Assembly: GCF_014645835.1 (NCBI RefSeq)
Contig: NZ_BMMM01000030.1
Span: forward strand, 1-64,000
Reading direction: 5' to 3'
Length of the DNA stretch: 64,000 nt
DNA from: Streptomyces albiflavescens
Lineage (GTDB): Bacteria; Actinomycetota; Actinomycetes; Streptomycetales; Streptomycetaceae
Of this stretch, positions 7,936-16,158 are shown piece by piece. Made by a program: the position numbers and the translations under genes. Every line of letters starts with the position of its first letter. The stretch's first letter is position 1. The notes below the pieces were generated by a model. The model worked only from the letters and a program-made list of their open reading frames with translations, was not told the origin of the DNA and made no database searches.

Positions 7936-9630
7936 TTGAGCACGCACACGGCATCCGAGAAGAAAAGCCCCACGACCTCCCGGAAGAAGAGCTCGACGGC
8001 GGCGGAGGCGCAGGCCTCCACGGCGGGGGAGAGGAACTCCGTCGTCAACACCGTGGTCATCGAGGCTCCGGCCGACCGGGTCTGGCGCACCTGCACCGAC
8101 GTCGAGCGCTGGCCGAGCATCTTCCCGACCACCCGTGAGGTCCGCCGCACCGAGGTCGGCGCCCACGAGGTGGTCATGGATATGACGGTCGCGAACGAGC
8201 TGGGCGTGAACGCCGTCCGCTCGCACCGCTGGTACCGGCCCGACGAGTTCCGCATCGACTTCCGGATGGTGACGCTGCCGCCGGCCATCGCCGAGATGGA
8301 GGGCAGCTGGACCGTCGAACCGGCCGACGGCGGCGCTCGTCTGGTCATCGAGCACATCTTCGTACCGCGGCAGGACGGGGAGCAGGAAGAGGGAGCGGAC
8401 ACGGCCGACCTCGGCGACACCCTGTTCCGTACGACGGAGAACGTACTGGCCGTGCTCAAGGAGTGGCTGGAGACCGACCGCGACCTCGCCGCGGACGAGG
8501 GCCTGCGCGACGCCTGGGGTCCGCGCAATGCCGGGAACGGCATCTCGGCCGAGACGTTCGAGAACTGCGAGCTGTTCTTCAGCCGCCTGGGCCTGGCGAG
8601 CCTCGACTGGGGCGACATCACCATGGTGCTCAAGGACCTGCGCAAAGAGAGCACGCACGAGGACTGGGCCGACTGGCACCGGCGGTGGTCCGCGCTCGGC
8701 GTGCACTACGAGGAGCGCGCCGCCGAGGCGCTCGCAGCGGGCCACCTGGAGACGTTCCGCACCGCCAACCGCAAGGCCGCCGCCTGCCACCACTACGCGG
8801 AGTTCTTCTACTTCGACGACGCGCAGGCCAAGATCGACAGCCGAGACCGGGTCACCGAGGTCTTCGAGCGCGGCATCCCGCACCTGAACGAGGTCGTCAC
8901 CGCGTTCAATGTCACCTCCGACGGGCTGGTCGTCCCCGGCTACCTCATGCGGCCGCCGGGCGAGGGCCCGTGGCCGACCGTGCTGCTGATCAACGGCCTC
9001 GACTCGGCGAAGGAGGTCGAACTGTACGCCTTCGCCCGGGAGTTCATGGCCCGCGGCATGGCCGCCGTCGTCTTCGACGGCCCGGGCCAGGGTGTGCACA
9101 TCGGCAGGACACCGATGGCGGTCGACTTCGAGCGGGTGGTTGCCACGGTGATGGAGGAGGTCGTACGGCGTCCCGAAGTGGACGAGGACCGTATCGGGAT
9201 CTTCGGGGTGAGCTTCGGCGGCTACCTCGCCGCCCGCGCCGCCGCGACGGTCCCCGGCTTCCGGGCGTGCGTCAACCTCTCCGGAGGCTTCGACCTCGAC
9301 AACTACTCCGACGTCAACGTGATGGTGAAGAAGGACTTTCGGTTCGTCTTCGACCAGACCGACGACGACGCCATGGCCGAGCTCGCCCGGACGAAGCTGA
9401 ACCTGCGGGAGATCCCGCCGCTGCGCATCCCGCTGCTGGCCATCCACGGCGAACTCGACACCATCATCCCCATCGACTCCTGCGAGCGGATGCTGGACTG
9501 GGCCGCGGAGAAGACCGAAATGATCCGCTACCCCGGCGAACGCCATGTCGCCACCAACTACTTCGGCGACTTCATCCCCCGCTTCAGCGACTGGATGGCC
9601 GACCGGCTCGGCGCGCAGGCGCGGCCCTGA
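7936..9630 (+). CDS. Polyketide cyclase-alpha/beta hydrolase fusion protein
   Basis: A 564-residue protein with two enzyme-like domains. Residues 1-35 are a Ser/Thr/Lys-rich leader. Residues 38-180 form an SRPBCC aromatase/cyclase-like domain (IEAPADRVWRTCTDVERWPS). Residues 205-564 form an alpha/beta hydrolase resembling the FrsA/Ayg1 group, with LINGLDSAKEVELYAF and the triad Ser426 (GVSFGGYLA), Asp508 (GELDTIIP) and His537 (ERHVATNYF). The start appears to be TTG 7936, preceded by GAGGA. It is divergent from KS-alpha and shares the SARP-type control region, so it probably acts on the polyketide. I infer that one domain folds the chain and the other hydrolyses or shortens it; this is not proven by the sequence. 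Confidence 0.85.
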   Translation: MSTHTASEKKSPTTSRKKSSTAAEAQASTAGERNSVVNTVVIEAPADRVWRTCTDVERWPSIFPTTREVRRTEVGAHEVVMDMTVANELGVNAVRSHRWYRPDEFRIDFRMVTLPPAIAEMEGSWTVEPADGGARLVIEHIFVPRQDGEQEEGADTADLGDTLFRTTENVLAVLKEWLETDRDLAADEGLRDAWGPRNAGNGISAETFENCELFFSRLGLASLDWGDITMVLKDLRKESTHEDWADWHRRWSALGVHYEERAAEALAAGHLETFRTANRKAAACHHYAEFFYFDDAQAKIDSRDRVTEVFERGIPHLNEVVTAFNVTSDGLVVPGYLMRPPGEGPWPTVLLINGLDSAKEVELYAFAREFMARGMAAVVFDGPGQGVHIGRTPMAVDFERVVATVMEEVVRRPEVDEDRIGIFGVSFGGYLAARAAATVPGFRACVNLSGGFDLDNYSDVNVMVKKDFRFVFDQTDDDAMAELARTKLNLREIPPLRIPLLAIHGELDTIIPIDSCERMLDWAAEKTEMIRYPGERHVATNYFGDFIPRFSDWMADRLGAQARP

Positions 9631-9697
9631 GGTCAGGGCCCTGCGGGGCGGCAGCGCGTCGGCGTCGGCGACGGGACGCGCTCCTCCCCGCGCGCGT

Positions 9698-9726
9698 TTG
9701 ACATACATAGCAAGCTATGGATTAAT
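9698..9726 (+). promoter_or_regulatory. Promoter with overlapping perfect palindrome upstream of marR gene
   Basis: A -35-like TTGACA (9698-9703) and a -10-like ATTAAT (9721-9726) are 17 bp apart. Between them is the perfect inverted repeat CATAGC-AA-GCTATG (9706-9719). A palindrome within the spacer of its own promoter is the usual layout for MarR autorepression. Confidence 0.65.
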
Positions 9727-9758
9727 CGAAGCAGTCAATGGCGCGCCGGAGGTGGACC

Positions 9759-10238
9759 GTGACCATGAAGCCCGAGAGCCTCTCCAGTCGGCCCACGAGC
9801 CGGCTGCCCCGGGAGGAGTCACTGGGGTACCAGGTCAACCATCTCGCGCGGCTTCTGGAACGCGCCCTGCGGCTGCGCATCGAGGAACACGGGGTCGTGC
9901 CGGGCCAGTTCGCCCAACTGCTCGCGCTGTACGAGCAGGACGGGCTCACCCAGCGAGAGCTGTGCGAGCGCGTACAGATCGAACAGCCGACCATGGCCTA
10001 CACCCTGCAGCGGATGGAGCGCGACGGGCTGGTCCACCGCGTTCCCGATCCGCACGACAGACGCCAGGCGAAGGTCCTGCTGAGTGATCGCGCCCGCGAG
10101 CTCCAGGAACCTCTGGTCGCGGCCGCCGGCGAGGTCAACGATCTGGCGACCCGCGGTCTGGATGTGCCGGAGGTCGCCGCGCTGCTCGGCACGATCACGC
10201 GCCTCATCGAAAACCTGGAGTCGATCGGGCGCTCTTGA
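9759..10238 (+). CDS. MarR-family transcriptional regulator
   Basis: A winged-helix MarR regulator of about 159 residues. The core reads GLTQRELCERVQIEQPTMAY (helix-turn-helix) followed by RMERDGLVHRVPDPHDRRQA, the DxRxx wing typical of MarR. The start could be ATG 9738, GTG 9759 or ATG 9765; GGAGGTGG at 9748-9755 best suits 9759. The palindrome inside the promoter suggests it represses itself and perhaps releases when the polyketide or an intermediate binds. It is followed by a membrane protein and two oxidoreductases on the same strand. Confidence 0.88.
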   Translation: MTMKPESLSSRPTSRLPREESLGYQVNHLARLLERALRLRIEEHGVVPGQFAQLLALYEQDGLTQRELCERVQIEQPTMAYTLQRMERDGLVHRVPDPHDRRQAKVLLSDRARELQEPLVAAAGEVNDLATRGLDVPEVAALLGTITRLIENLESIGRS

Positions 10239-10287
10239 ACCCGGGACGCCGATCGAGCGATCTTGAACCCGAGGCGGGGAGAAGTCC

Positions 10288-10764
10288 ATGAAAACCCGAG
10301 TGCACGCCGTTGCCGGGGTTCTCGCGCTGACACTGATCAGTCTGTTCTTCACGGCATCGGCCGCGGTCGAGATCTTCGGCGACGACCACGCCGTACAGGT
10401 CGTCAAAACAGCGATCGCCTTCGCCCTGTTTGCGCTGGTGCCGTGCATGGCGATCACGGGCGGCACCGGGCGTTCCCTGGGAGCGAACCGGCGCCGCGCC
10501 CCGTTGATCCGGCGCAAGCAGCGCCGGATCGCGGCGGCCGCGGCGATCGGGCTCCTGGTCCTCGTTCCGTGCGCCGTCACACTCCAAGTGCTGGCCTCCG
10601 ACCGCCACTTCGGTACGGAGTTCTCGGTGATCCAGGCCGTCGAGTTCCTCGGCGGCGCGGTGAACATCACCCTGCTCAGCCTCAACGTACGCGACGGAAG
10701 GCTGCTCACCGCGGCCGCCCGGCGTCGCCGGAACACCCCCGCATCCGTCGCAGCGCAGCCGTAG
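10288..10764 (+). CDS. Small polytopic membrane protein, unknown function
   Basis: A 158-residue protein with four hydrophobic segments, around residues 7-27, 37-57, 80-103 and 112-134, separated by a basic loop (GANRRRAPLIRRKQRR). ATG 10288 follows GGGGAGAAG. I do not recognise a named family; it resembles the small four-helix proteins common in actinobacteria. Lying between the MarR gene and an SDR in the polyketide cluster, it may be co-transcribed with them. A role in export or self-protection is only a guess. Confidence 0.7.
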   Translation: MKTRVHAVAGVLALTLISLFFTASAAVEIFGDDHAVQVVKTAIAFALFALVPCMAITGGTGRSLGANRRRAPLIRRKQRRIAAAAAIGLLVLVPCAVTLQVLASDRHFGTEFSVIQAVEFLGGAVNITLLSLNVRDGRLLTAAARRRRNTPASVAAQP

Positions 10765-10819
10765 CAACACACACCGCAGCCGTAGCAGCAAGCCGCAATC
10801 GAACGGGAAGGGCCGGCTC

Positions 10820-11629
10820 ATGGCAATCGCGGGAAAGGTCGCACTCATCACGGGTGCGAGCGAAGGCATCGGATGGTCCATCGCAGAGGCGCTCGTGGCG
10901 GCGGGTGCCCGCGTCGTCATCACGGCCCGCCGGGAAGGGCCACTGAAGGCATCGGCCGACCGCCTCGGCCCGTCGGCGTCCTGGATCGCCGGCGACCTGG
11001 CGGACGCGGCGACGGCGGAACACGCCGTCGCGCACACCCTCACCCTCCACGGGGGCCTGGACCTGGTCGTCTGCAACGCAGGCATCCTGATACCCGGGCC
11101 CCTCACCGAGCAGAACATGGCCGAGGTCGACCAGGTGATCAGCGTCAACCTCCGCGGCACGATCGCGCTGATGAAGGCCGCAGGGCCCGCGCTGGCCGGC
11201 CGCCCCGGCGCGTCGGCCGTCGTCATCTCGTCGTCCATCGGCAGGCACCCCACCGCCGGAATGGGTGTGTACGGCGCCACGAAGGCGGCCCTGCACTACC
11301 TCGTGCCCACCTGGGCCATCGAGCTGGCGCCGCGCGGCATCCGGGTCAACGCCGTCTGCGCGGGCATCACCGACACCCCGGGCCTGCGCGCCGGGGCCGC
11401 GCACATCCCCGGCCTCGAACAGGCTGTGATCGGCACCAACCTGATCAAGCGGATCGCCACGGCCGATGAGATCGCCCACCCCGTGCTGACCCTGCTGGAC
11501 AGCGACGTCAGCGGCTATGTGACCGGATCGGTGTGGGACATCGACGGCGGCTTCCGGCGCGACGGGGGTGGTCCCGGCGGCCCGGCCCGGGACACCGACC
11601 TCGAAGGAGCACACCATGACGCGGCATGA
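10820..11629 (+). CDS. SDR-family oxidoreductase
   Basis: A 269-residue classical short-chain dehydrogenase with TGASEGIG (residues 11-18), CNAG, the catalytic serine in VVISSSIGRH and YGATK (Y-x-x-x-K), ending in the usual SGYVTGSVWDIDGGF. Start ATG 10820 follows GGGAAGGG. Its last 14 bases overlap the next gene, so the two are probably translated together. In this context it is a likely tailoring reductase or dehydrogenase for the polyketide, but the substrate cannot be read. Confidence 0.9.
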   Translation: MAIAGKVALITGASEGIGWSIAEALVAAGARVVITARREGPLKASADRLGPSASWIAGDLADAATAEHAVAHTLTLHGGLDLVVCNAGILIPGPLTEQNMAEVDQVISVNLRGTIALMKAAGPALAGRPGASAVVISSSIGRHPTAGMGVYGATKAALHYLVPTWAIELAPRGIRVNAVCAGITDTPGLRAGAAHIPGLEQAVIGTNLIKRIATADEIAHPVLTLLDSDVSGYVTGSVWDIDGGFRRDGGGPGGPARDTDLEGAHHDAA

Positions 11630-13187
11630 CGTGCACGACGTGGTGGTCGTCGGCGGGGGCCACAACGGGCTGACCGCGGCCGCCTACCTCGCCAAGGCGG
11701 GCCTGGACGTGGTGGTGTTGGAGGCGAAGGACTACGTCGGCGGCGGCGTCATCACCCGCGAGGTGACCGTGCCGGGCTTCCACCACGACCTGCACGCCAT
11801 CGCGCACATCTTCATCCAGGGAAACCCCCTGATCCGCGACGACGAACTGGGCCTGCTGGCCCGCCACGGCCTTGAGTATGTCTTTCCGGACCCGAGCATC
11901 GCCGTCACCTTCCCCGACGGCGACTACATCGCCTTCTACCGGGACGTGACCAAGACGGCGGAGACCATCGCCAGGATCTCGCCGAGGGACGCGGAGAACT
12001 ATCTGCGCTTCCACGAATTCGCCGACGGACTGCTGGACATGCTGATGGCGGGCCTCTTCGAACCCCCGCCGCCGCTGGGTGCGTTCTTCGGACAGCTCGA
12101 CCAGTCCGAGGTCGGCCAGGAACTGCTCCGCATGCTGATGATGAGCTACCTCGACGTCGTCAACGAGTGGTTCGAGAGCCCCAAGGTCCGGGCTGCACTG
12201 GCCCGTTGGGTGTCGGAGATCCTCGCTGCCCCTGAAGAGGGCGGCACCGGAGCCTTCCTGCTGATGATGGTTCCGGTCATCCACCGCTACGGACTCGGCT
12301 ACGCCGTCGGCGGCTCCGGATCGCTGACCCGGGCGTTGGTCAGGGCATTCGAGGAGCAGGGCGGAATCATCAGGACCAGTGCCCCGGTCGAGCGGTTCAC
12401 CTTCACCGGTGACCGGGCCACCGGTGTCGTCCTGGCCTCGGGAGAGCACGTCGAAGCCCGGCGCGCCGTGGTGGCCGACCTGAACATCAAACAGCTGCCC
12501 GGCATGGTCGACCACCGCTTCGGAGCCGACTGGGAACGCAAGGTGCGGCGGATCAAGTCCGTCGGATTCGCCCTGCTGACCGGGCACCTGGCGCTGAGCG
12601 AGGCACCCGTCTTCAAGGCGGGGCCCGAGGTGGGGAGCGCGGGCTTCCAGGAGATCGCCGTACCCCTGCCCGAGCTGATGCGGACCTTCGACGGCCTGAA
12701 GTACGGCGTTCCGATCAGCAACATCCCGAGCATCGCGGTGGCCAGCGCCTGGGACCCCACCCGCGCGCCCGCCGGACAGCACACCCTCTATCTGCTGAGC
12801 TACGCGCCGCTCGAACTGGACCGGGGGAGCTGGGACGAGCGCAAGGAAGAGCTCTTCGACCGAGTCTTCGACACCTTCTGCGGCCTCACCACGAACATGA
12901 GCCGGGAGAAGGTGCTCGGCAGGGTCGTCGACAGCCCGACGGACGGCGAACGCTTCAACGCCTCGTGGCCGAACGGCGACCCGGGCCACTTCGGGTCGCA
13001 GCTCTTCCAGTTCATGGGATACCGGCCCCTGCCCAACATGGGGTACCGGCTGCCCGGCGAGGGCTTCTACCTCGTCGGACCGTCCACGCACCCCGGATCC
13101 GGGGTCACGGGTGGAGCGAGGGCCGGCGCCCAGGCCGTTCTGCGGGATCTCGGATTCGACGTCGCCGCGGTGATGGCCGGCCCGTAG
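11616..13187 (+). CDS. FAD-dependent oxidoreductase, phytoene-desaturase-like
   Basis: A 523-residue flavoprotein of the CrtI/phytoene dehydrogenase superfamily. The N-terminus carries the Rossmann dinucleotide motif VVVGGGHNGLTAAAYLAKAG with the following VLEAKDYVGGG, and the C-terminal flavin-contact segment is GPSTHPGSGVTGGARAGAQA. ATG 11616 has AAGGAG upstream and overlaps the SDR gene by 14 bp. Such enzymes dehydrogenate or isomerise hydrophobic substrates; here the likely target is a polyketide intermediate rather than a carotenoid, because no other carotenoid gene is visible. The cluster role is inferred from position. Confidence 0.9.
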   Translation: MTRHDVHDVVVVGGGHNGLTAAAYLAKAGLDVVVLEAKDYVGGGVITREVTVPGFHHDLHAIAHIFIQGNPLIRDDELGLLARHGLEYVFPDPSIAVTFPDGDYIAFYRDVTKTAETIARISPRDAENYLRFHEFADGLLDMLMAGLFEPPPPLGAFFGQLDQSEVGQELLRMLMMSYLDVVNEWFESPKVRAALARWVSEILAAPEEGGTGAFLLMMVPVIHRYGLGYAVGGSGSLTRALVRAFEEQGGIIRTSAPVERFTFTGDRATGVVLASGEHVEARRAVVADLNIKQLPGMVDHRFGADWERKVRRIKSVGFALLTGHLALSEAPVFKAGPEVGSAGFQEIAVPLPELMRTFDGLKYGVPISNIPSIAVASAWDPTRAPAGQHTLYLLSYAPLELDRGSWDERKEELFDRVFDTFCGLTTNMSREKVLGRVVDSPTDGERFNASWPNGDPGHFGSQLFQFMGYRPLPNMGYRLPGEGFYLVGPSTHPGSGVTGGARAGAQAVLRDLGFDVAAVMAGP

Positions 13188-13220
13188 CCCGTGGTTCATC
13201 CCTGCGCGAAGGCGAGCGAC

Positions 13221-13982
13221 GTGGACATAGGAATTCTCGGCCCCCTGACCGTGCGACCAGTCGGCGGACAGGCAGTACCCACCGCACCGAAGCCACGGCA
13301 GCTGCTGGCCCTGCTGGCGGCGCGCGTGGGCAAGGTGGTGCCCGTGGATCTCCTGGTGGACGAACTGTGGGAGAGCGATCCGCCCAGGAGCGCCCTGACC
13401 GCCGTACAGACCTACATCGTGCAGTTGCGCCGGTCACTCGCGGGCACCCCGCGGACCGACACCGCCGAAGTGACCCGCGACGTACTCCCCTTCGTCGGCT
13501 GGGGGTACCGCCTGATCGCCGACCCCGACCGGGTGGACGCCAGTGCGTTCACGCGCCACGCCGAGCTGGGCCGACGCGCGCTGCTGGGCGGCGATCACCA
13601 CCGGGCGTCCGTGTTGCTGCGTCGCGCGCTGCGGCTGTGGCGCGGTCCGGCACTGGCGGACGTCCGCATCGGGCCGCACCTGCTGGCACACCGGACCAGT
13701 CTGGAGGAGATCCGGCTGGGCGCCATCGAACAGCGGGTGGAGGCGGATCTGCGCCTCGGCCGTCACCACGAACTGATCGACGAGCTCTCCGGGCTGGCGG
13801 CACAGTATCCCCTGTACGAGAACCTGCATTCCCTGTTCATCATCTCGCTGTACCGGGCGGGGCGCCCCCGACAGGCCCTGGACGCCTTCGAGTTGCTGCG
13901 GAAGAACCTCCGCGAAGAACTGGGGATCGACCCCTCGCCCCGCCTGCGCACCTTGCAGGAAGCCCTTCTCACCAGTTCGTGA
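13221..13982 (+). CDS. SARP-family pathway activator
   Basis: A 253-residue SARP with an OmpR-like winged-helix DNA-binding domain (about 1-95: VDIGILGPLTV, LWESDPPRSALTAVQTYIVQ) and a bacterial transcriptional activation domain (about 100-250: FTRHAELGRRAL to LREELGIDPSPRLRTLQEAL). I place the start at GTG 13221 because the homologous SARP at 15792 begins MNIGILGPLVV; a GTG at 13191 is in frame. It follows the FAD enzyme by about 30 bp. SARPs bind 11-bp-spaced heptamers, matching the arrays at 7770-7883. Its stop codon lies inside a tandem repeat array. Confidence 0.93.
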   Translation: MDIGILGPLTVRPVGGQAVPTAPKPRQLLALLAARVGKVVPVDLLVDELWESDPPRSALTAVQTYIVQLRRSLAGTPRTDTAEVTRDVLPFVGWGYRLIADPDRVDASAFTRHAELGRRALLGGDHHRASVLLRRALRLWRGPALADVRIGPHLLAHRTSLEEIRLGAIEQRVEADLRLGRHHELIDELSGLAAQYPLYENLHSLFIISLYRAGRPRQALDAFELLRKNLREELGIDPSPRLRTLQEALLTSS

Positions 13983-14090
13983 GCAGCCAGTTGTCAACAG
14001 CCAGTTGTGAACGGCCAGTTGTGAGCGGTCTGTTCATGAACAGCCCATTGTGAACGGTCAGTTGTGAGCAGTCCGTTCGTGAGCAGCCAG
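13971..14090 (+). repeat. Tandem ~14-bp repeat array, 8 copies plus a partial copy
   Basis: Units related to AGCCAGTTGTGAAC run from 13971 to 14084: six 14-mers and two 15-mers (starting 14027 and 14070), followed by a partial copy at 14085. The first unit contains the SARP stop codon and the last leads into the ribosome site of the next gene. Because 14 is not a multiple of 3 it does not encode a repeated peptide. Confidence 0.85.
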
Positions 14091-14100
14091 GAGTGCGCAG

Positions 14101-14871
14101 ATGCCCACCGAAGCGACCTCCGGCCGGCGCCGTCCGGCCGACCTCCTCTTCGACCCGCTGCTGGGTCTGTTCTTCGTCCGCGGACGGGTCGAGGAAGTCG
14201 AACAGGTGACGCCCCGCGTTCGCAGGATCCGGGTCAGCGGGCCTGGGGTACGGGGGCTGAGCTGGACCCCCGGCCAGCAGGTGCGCGTGCATGTCAAGGA
14301 TCTGGGGGCGCCGGTATGGGCCGGGATGCTGCGCGATGTGCTGCGCACGTACTCGGTCTGGTCGTACGACGGGGAGGGGCTGGAGCTGTGTCCCCTGGAC
14401 CACGGGGACGGTCCCGGCTCCCGCTGGGCCCGCTCGCTGAGGGTGGGGGACGAGGTGTCCTTCCGTAAACCCGAGGGGAACTTCTGCGTCGTCGAATCCG
14501 CCGCGTACCACCTCTTCGCCGGTGAGGAGACCGCCTCGGTGGCCTTCGGCGCGATGCTGCGCGGGCTGCCGGACGATGCGCGCGTCCACGGGACCGTCGA
14601 GGTTGCCGGGCCGCAGGACCGGCTGCCGCTGCCGCGGGCTTCGGAACTGACGTGGAGCTTTCGAGGCGCCGCCACCGCGGCCGCGTCCGCTTCGCTGGTC
14701 GCGGCCGCACGGGCACTCGACCTGCCCGGCGAACCCGGAGTCGCGTATCTGGCCGGGGAGGCCCGCACCTGTCAGGCCGTGCGGGATCACCTCGTCAAGG
14801 AGCGCGGCTGGCCGCGTCGGTCCGTCCTGGTCAAGCCGTTCTGGACCCCCGGCAGGCGCGGGCTGGACTGA
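14101..14871 (+). CDS. Siderophore-interacting-protein (SIP) family flavin reductase
   Basis: A 256-residue SIP/ViuB-type protein. The FAD-binding barrel includes RTYSVWSYDGEGLELCPLDH (the RxYS flavin motif), and the NAD-binding half has LFAGEETAS and YLAGEARTCQAVRDHLVKER, ending in the typical VKPFWTPGRRGLD. The family reduces ferric siderophores or supplies reduced flavin. In this cluster, next to two SARPs and an FAD enzyme, a role as a flavin/electron donor for tailoring is as plausible as iron release. ATG 14101 follows CCAGGAG at the end of the repeat array. Confidence 0.85.
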   Translation: MPTEATSGRRRPADLLFDPLLGLFFVRGRVEEVEQVTPRVRRIRVSGPGVRGLSWTPGQQVRVHVKDLGAPVWAGMLRDVLRTYSVWSYDGEGLELCPLDHGDGPGSRWARSLRVGDEVSFRKPEGNFCVVESAAYHLFAGEETASVAFGAMLRGLPDDARVHGTVEVAGPQDRLPLPRASELTWSFRGAATAAASASLVAAARALDLPGEPGVAYLAGEARTCQAVRDHLVKERGWPRRSVLVKPFWTPGRRGLD

Positions 14872-14928
14872 CGGCGCGCGCCTGCCGGGCTCATCGGCCC
14901 CTCGTGGGAGCCCTCCAGGCTCACGGCA

Positions 14929-15792
14929 TCACCCGCTCACCGGACGACTCGGGAGAAGCCGGGGCCCGGGTCCCGACGGCAGATCCAGTTCCAGCCGGAA
15001 CAGCCTCGACCGCGTTTCCGCCTCCAGTATCGGGTCGGCCGCGAGGATGGCCTGCTGCAGATTGCGTATGCGCGGCGATGGTTCAATTCCCAGCTCTTCA
15101 CTCAGGCACCTCCGGAGCTTGTGAAAAGCATCGAGCGCCTGACCGGGGCGCCCTGCCCGGTACAGCGACATCATGAAGAGCGAATGCAGGTTCTCGTGCA
15201 GCGGATTCTGGAGTACGAGCGCGGACAGCTCGCTGATCAATTCATGGTGATGCCCGAGCCGCAGATCTACTTCGACCCGTTGCTCGACGGCTGCCAGGCG
15301 GTATTCCTCCAAATTGGTGCGGTGCGCGAACAAGTGAGGTCCGAGCCGTACGCCCGCCAGTGCGGGGCCGCGCCACATGCGCAGCGCCCGGCGCAATATC
15401 ACCGACGCCTGGTCGTGCGAACCGGCGGCCAGCGCCTCGCGCCCCATTTCCGCACAGCGCAGGAACGTCTGAGCGTCATGCGTTCCTCCGGCGGACGCCA
15501 GGCGGTACCCCCAGCCCGTGAACGGAAGGATGTCCCCGGCGACTTCGGCGGGGCTGATCCGCAGGGCGCCCGCGAGAGCCCTGCGCAACTGCACGATGTA
15601 GGTCTGCACGGTGGTCACCGCGCTCGACGGGGGGCGGCTCTCCCACAATTCGTCGATCAGCATGTCGACGGAGACCGCTTGGTCCACGCGGGCCGCCAGC
15701 AGGGCCAGCAGCTGTCGTGGCTTGGGCGCGGTGGGCGCGGCCTCACGGCCGCTCGACCGGACGACCAACGGACCCAGAATCCCTATGTTCAT
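14929..15792 (-). CDS. Second SARP-family pathway activator
   Basis: A 287-residue SARP closely similar to the one at 13221: MNIGILGPLVVRSSGREAAP, then LLALLAARVDQAVSVDMLID, and the activation domain ending LSEELGIEPSPRIRNLQQAI. It has about 30 extra C-terminal residues. Start ATG 15792 is preceded by ACGGGGGTCGG. It points leftward, convergent with the reductase gene. Two paralogous SARPs in one cluster suggest a cascade or control of separate arms. The upstream region is comparatively AT-rich, as is common for tightly regulated SARP promoters. Confidence 0.93.
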   Translation of the reverse strand: MNIGILGPLVVRSSGREAAPTAPKPRQLLALLAARVDQAVSVDMLIDELWESRPPSSAVTTVQTYIVQLRRALAGALRISPAEVAGDILPFTGWGYRLASAGGTHDAQTFLRCAEMGREALAAGSHDQASVILRRALRMWRGPALAGVRLGPHLFAHRTNLEEYRLAAVEQRVEVDLRLGHHHELISELSALVLQNPLHENLHSLFMMSLYRAGRPGQALDAFHKLRRCLSEELGIEPSPRIRNLQQAILAADPILEAETRSRLFRLELDLPSGPGPRLLPSRPVSG

Positions 15793-16158
15793 CCGACCCC
15801 CGTTGAATATTGCACGGTATCGCAGAATGAATCTTCCCGGCCGTGTTGCAGCAGGTCGTATCATTTAGAAATACGTGTCGGCTCGATCGTACAAGTGCTA
15901 CCGGGCGGTGCGTCAAGACTTTTCGGACCGATTTACTCCGCAGTGAATTCGGTGGCATAGCGGTTAAGGTGAGGTAAAAATCGGAAGTGGGTGTTCCGTC
16001 GGCTGGATTCGGTGTTCGTAAAGAAAGGGAGAATTTTTGCCGACATTCACGCGGCGCGACGCCCGTCGTCGACTTGACCCATTCTGTGGCGAGACCGGCT
16101 TCTGTGGCGGGTTGAACCTGACGCCCCGTCCCCGACCGCTTTGCCCCGGGAGCATGAG
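15793..16158. promoter_or_regulatory. Divergent intergenic region, second SARP / MBL protein
   Basis: This 366-bp region is distinctly AT-richer than its surroundings and should hold both divergent promoters. The direct repeat TTCTGTGGCG occurs twice 18 bp apart around 16080-16108, upstream of the MBL gene. I looked for a butyrolactone-receptor (ARE) palindrome and for SARP heptamers and saw no convincing match. Confidence 0.4.

Noticed and set aside
7933..7939. Fifth heptamer TCCTTGA of the SARP array
   Set aside because: It is out of the 11-bp phase with the other four and overlaps the start codon region of the fusion gene.
7711..9708. Extension of the KS-alpha frame to 1110 codons
   Set aside because: The added part is antisense to the fusion gene; ATG 7710 gives a normal ketosynthase length.
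13971..14100. CRISPR-like repeat array
   Set aside because: Units are 14-15 bp, contiguous and without unique spacers.
15840..15960. Butyrolactone-receptor (ARE) site upstream of the second SARP
   Set aside because: The region is AT-rich and contains CCGGGCGG-like words, but I could not form the expected palindrome.
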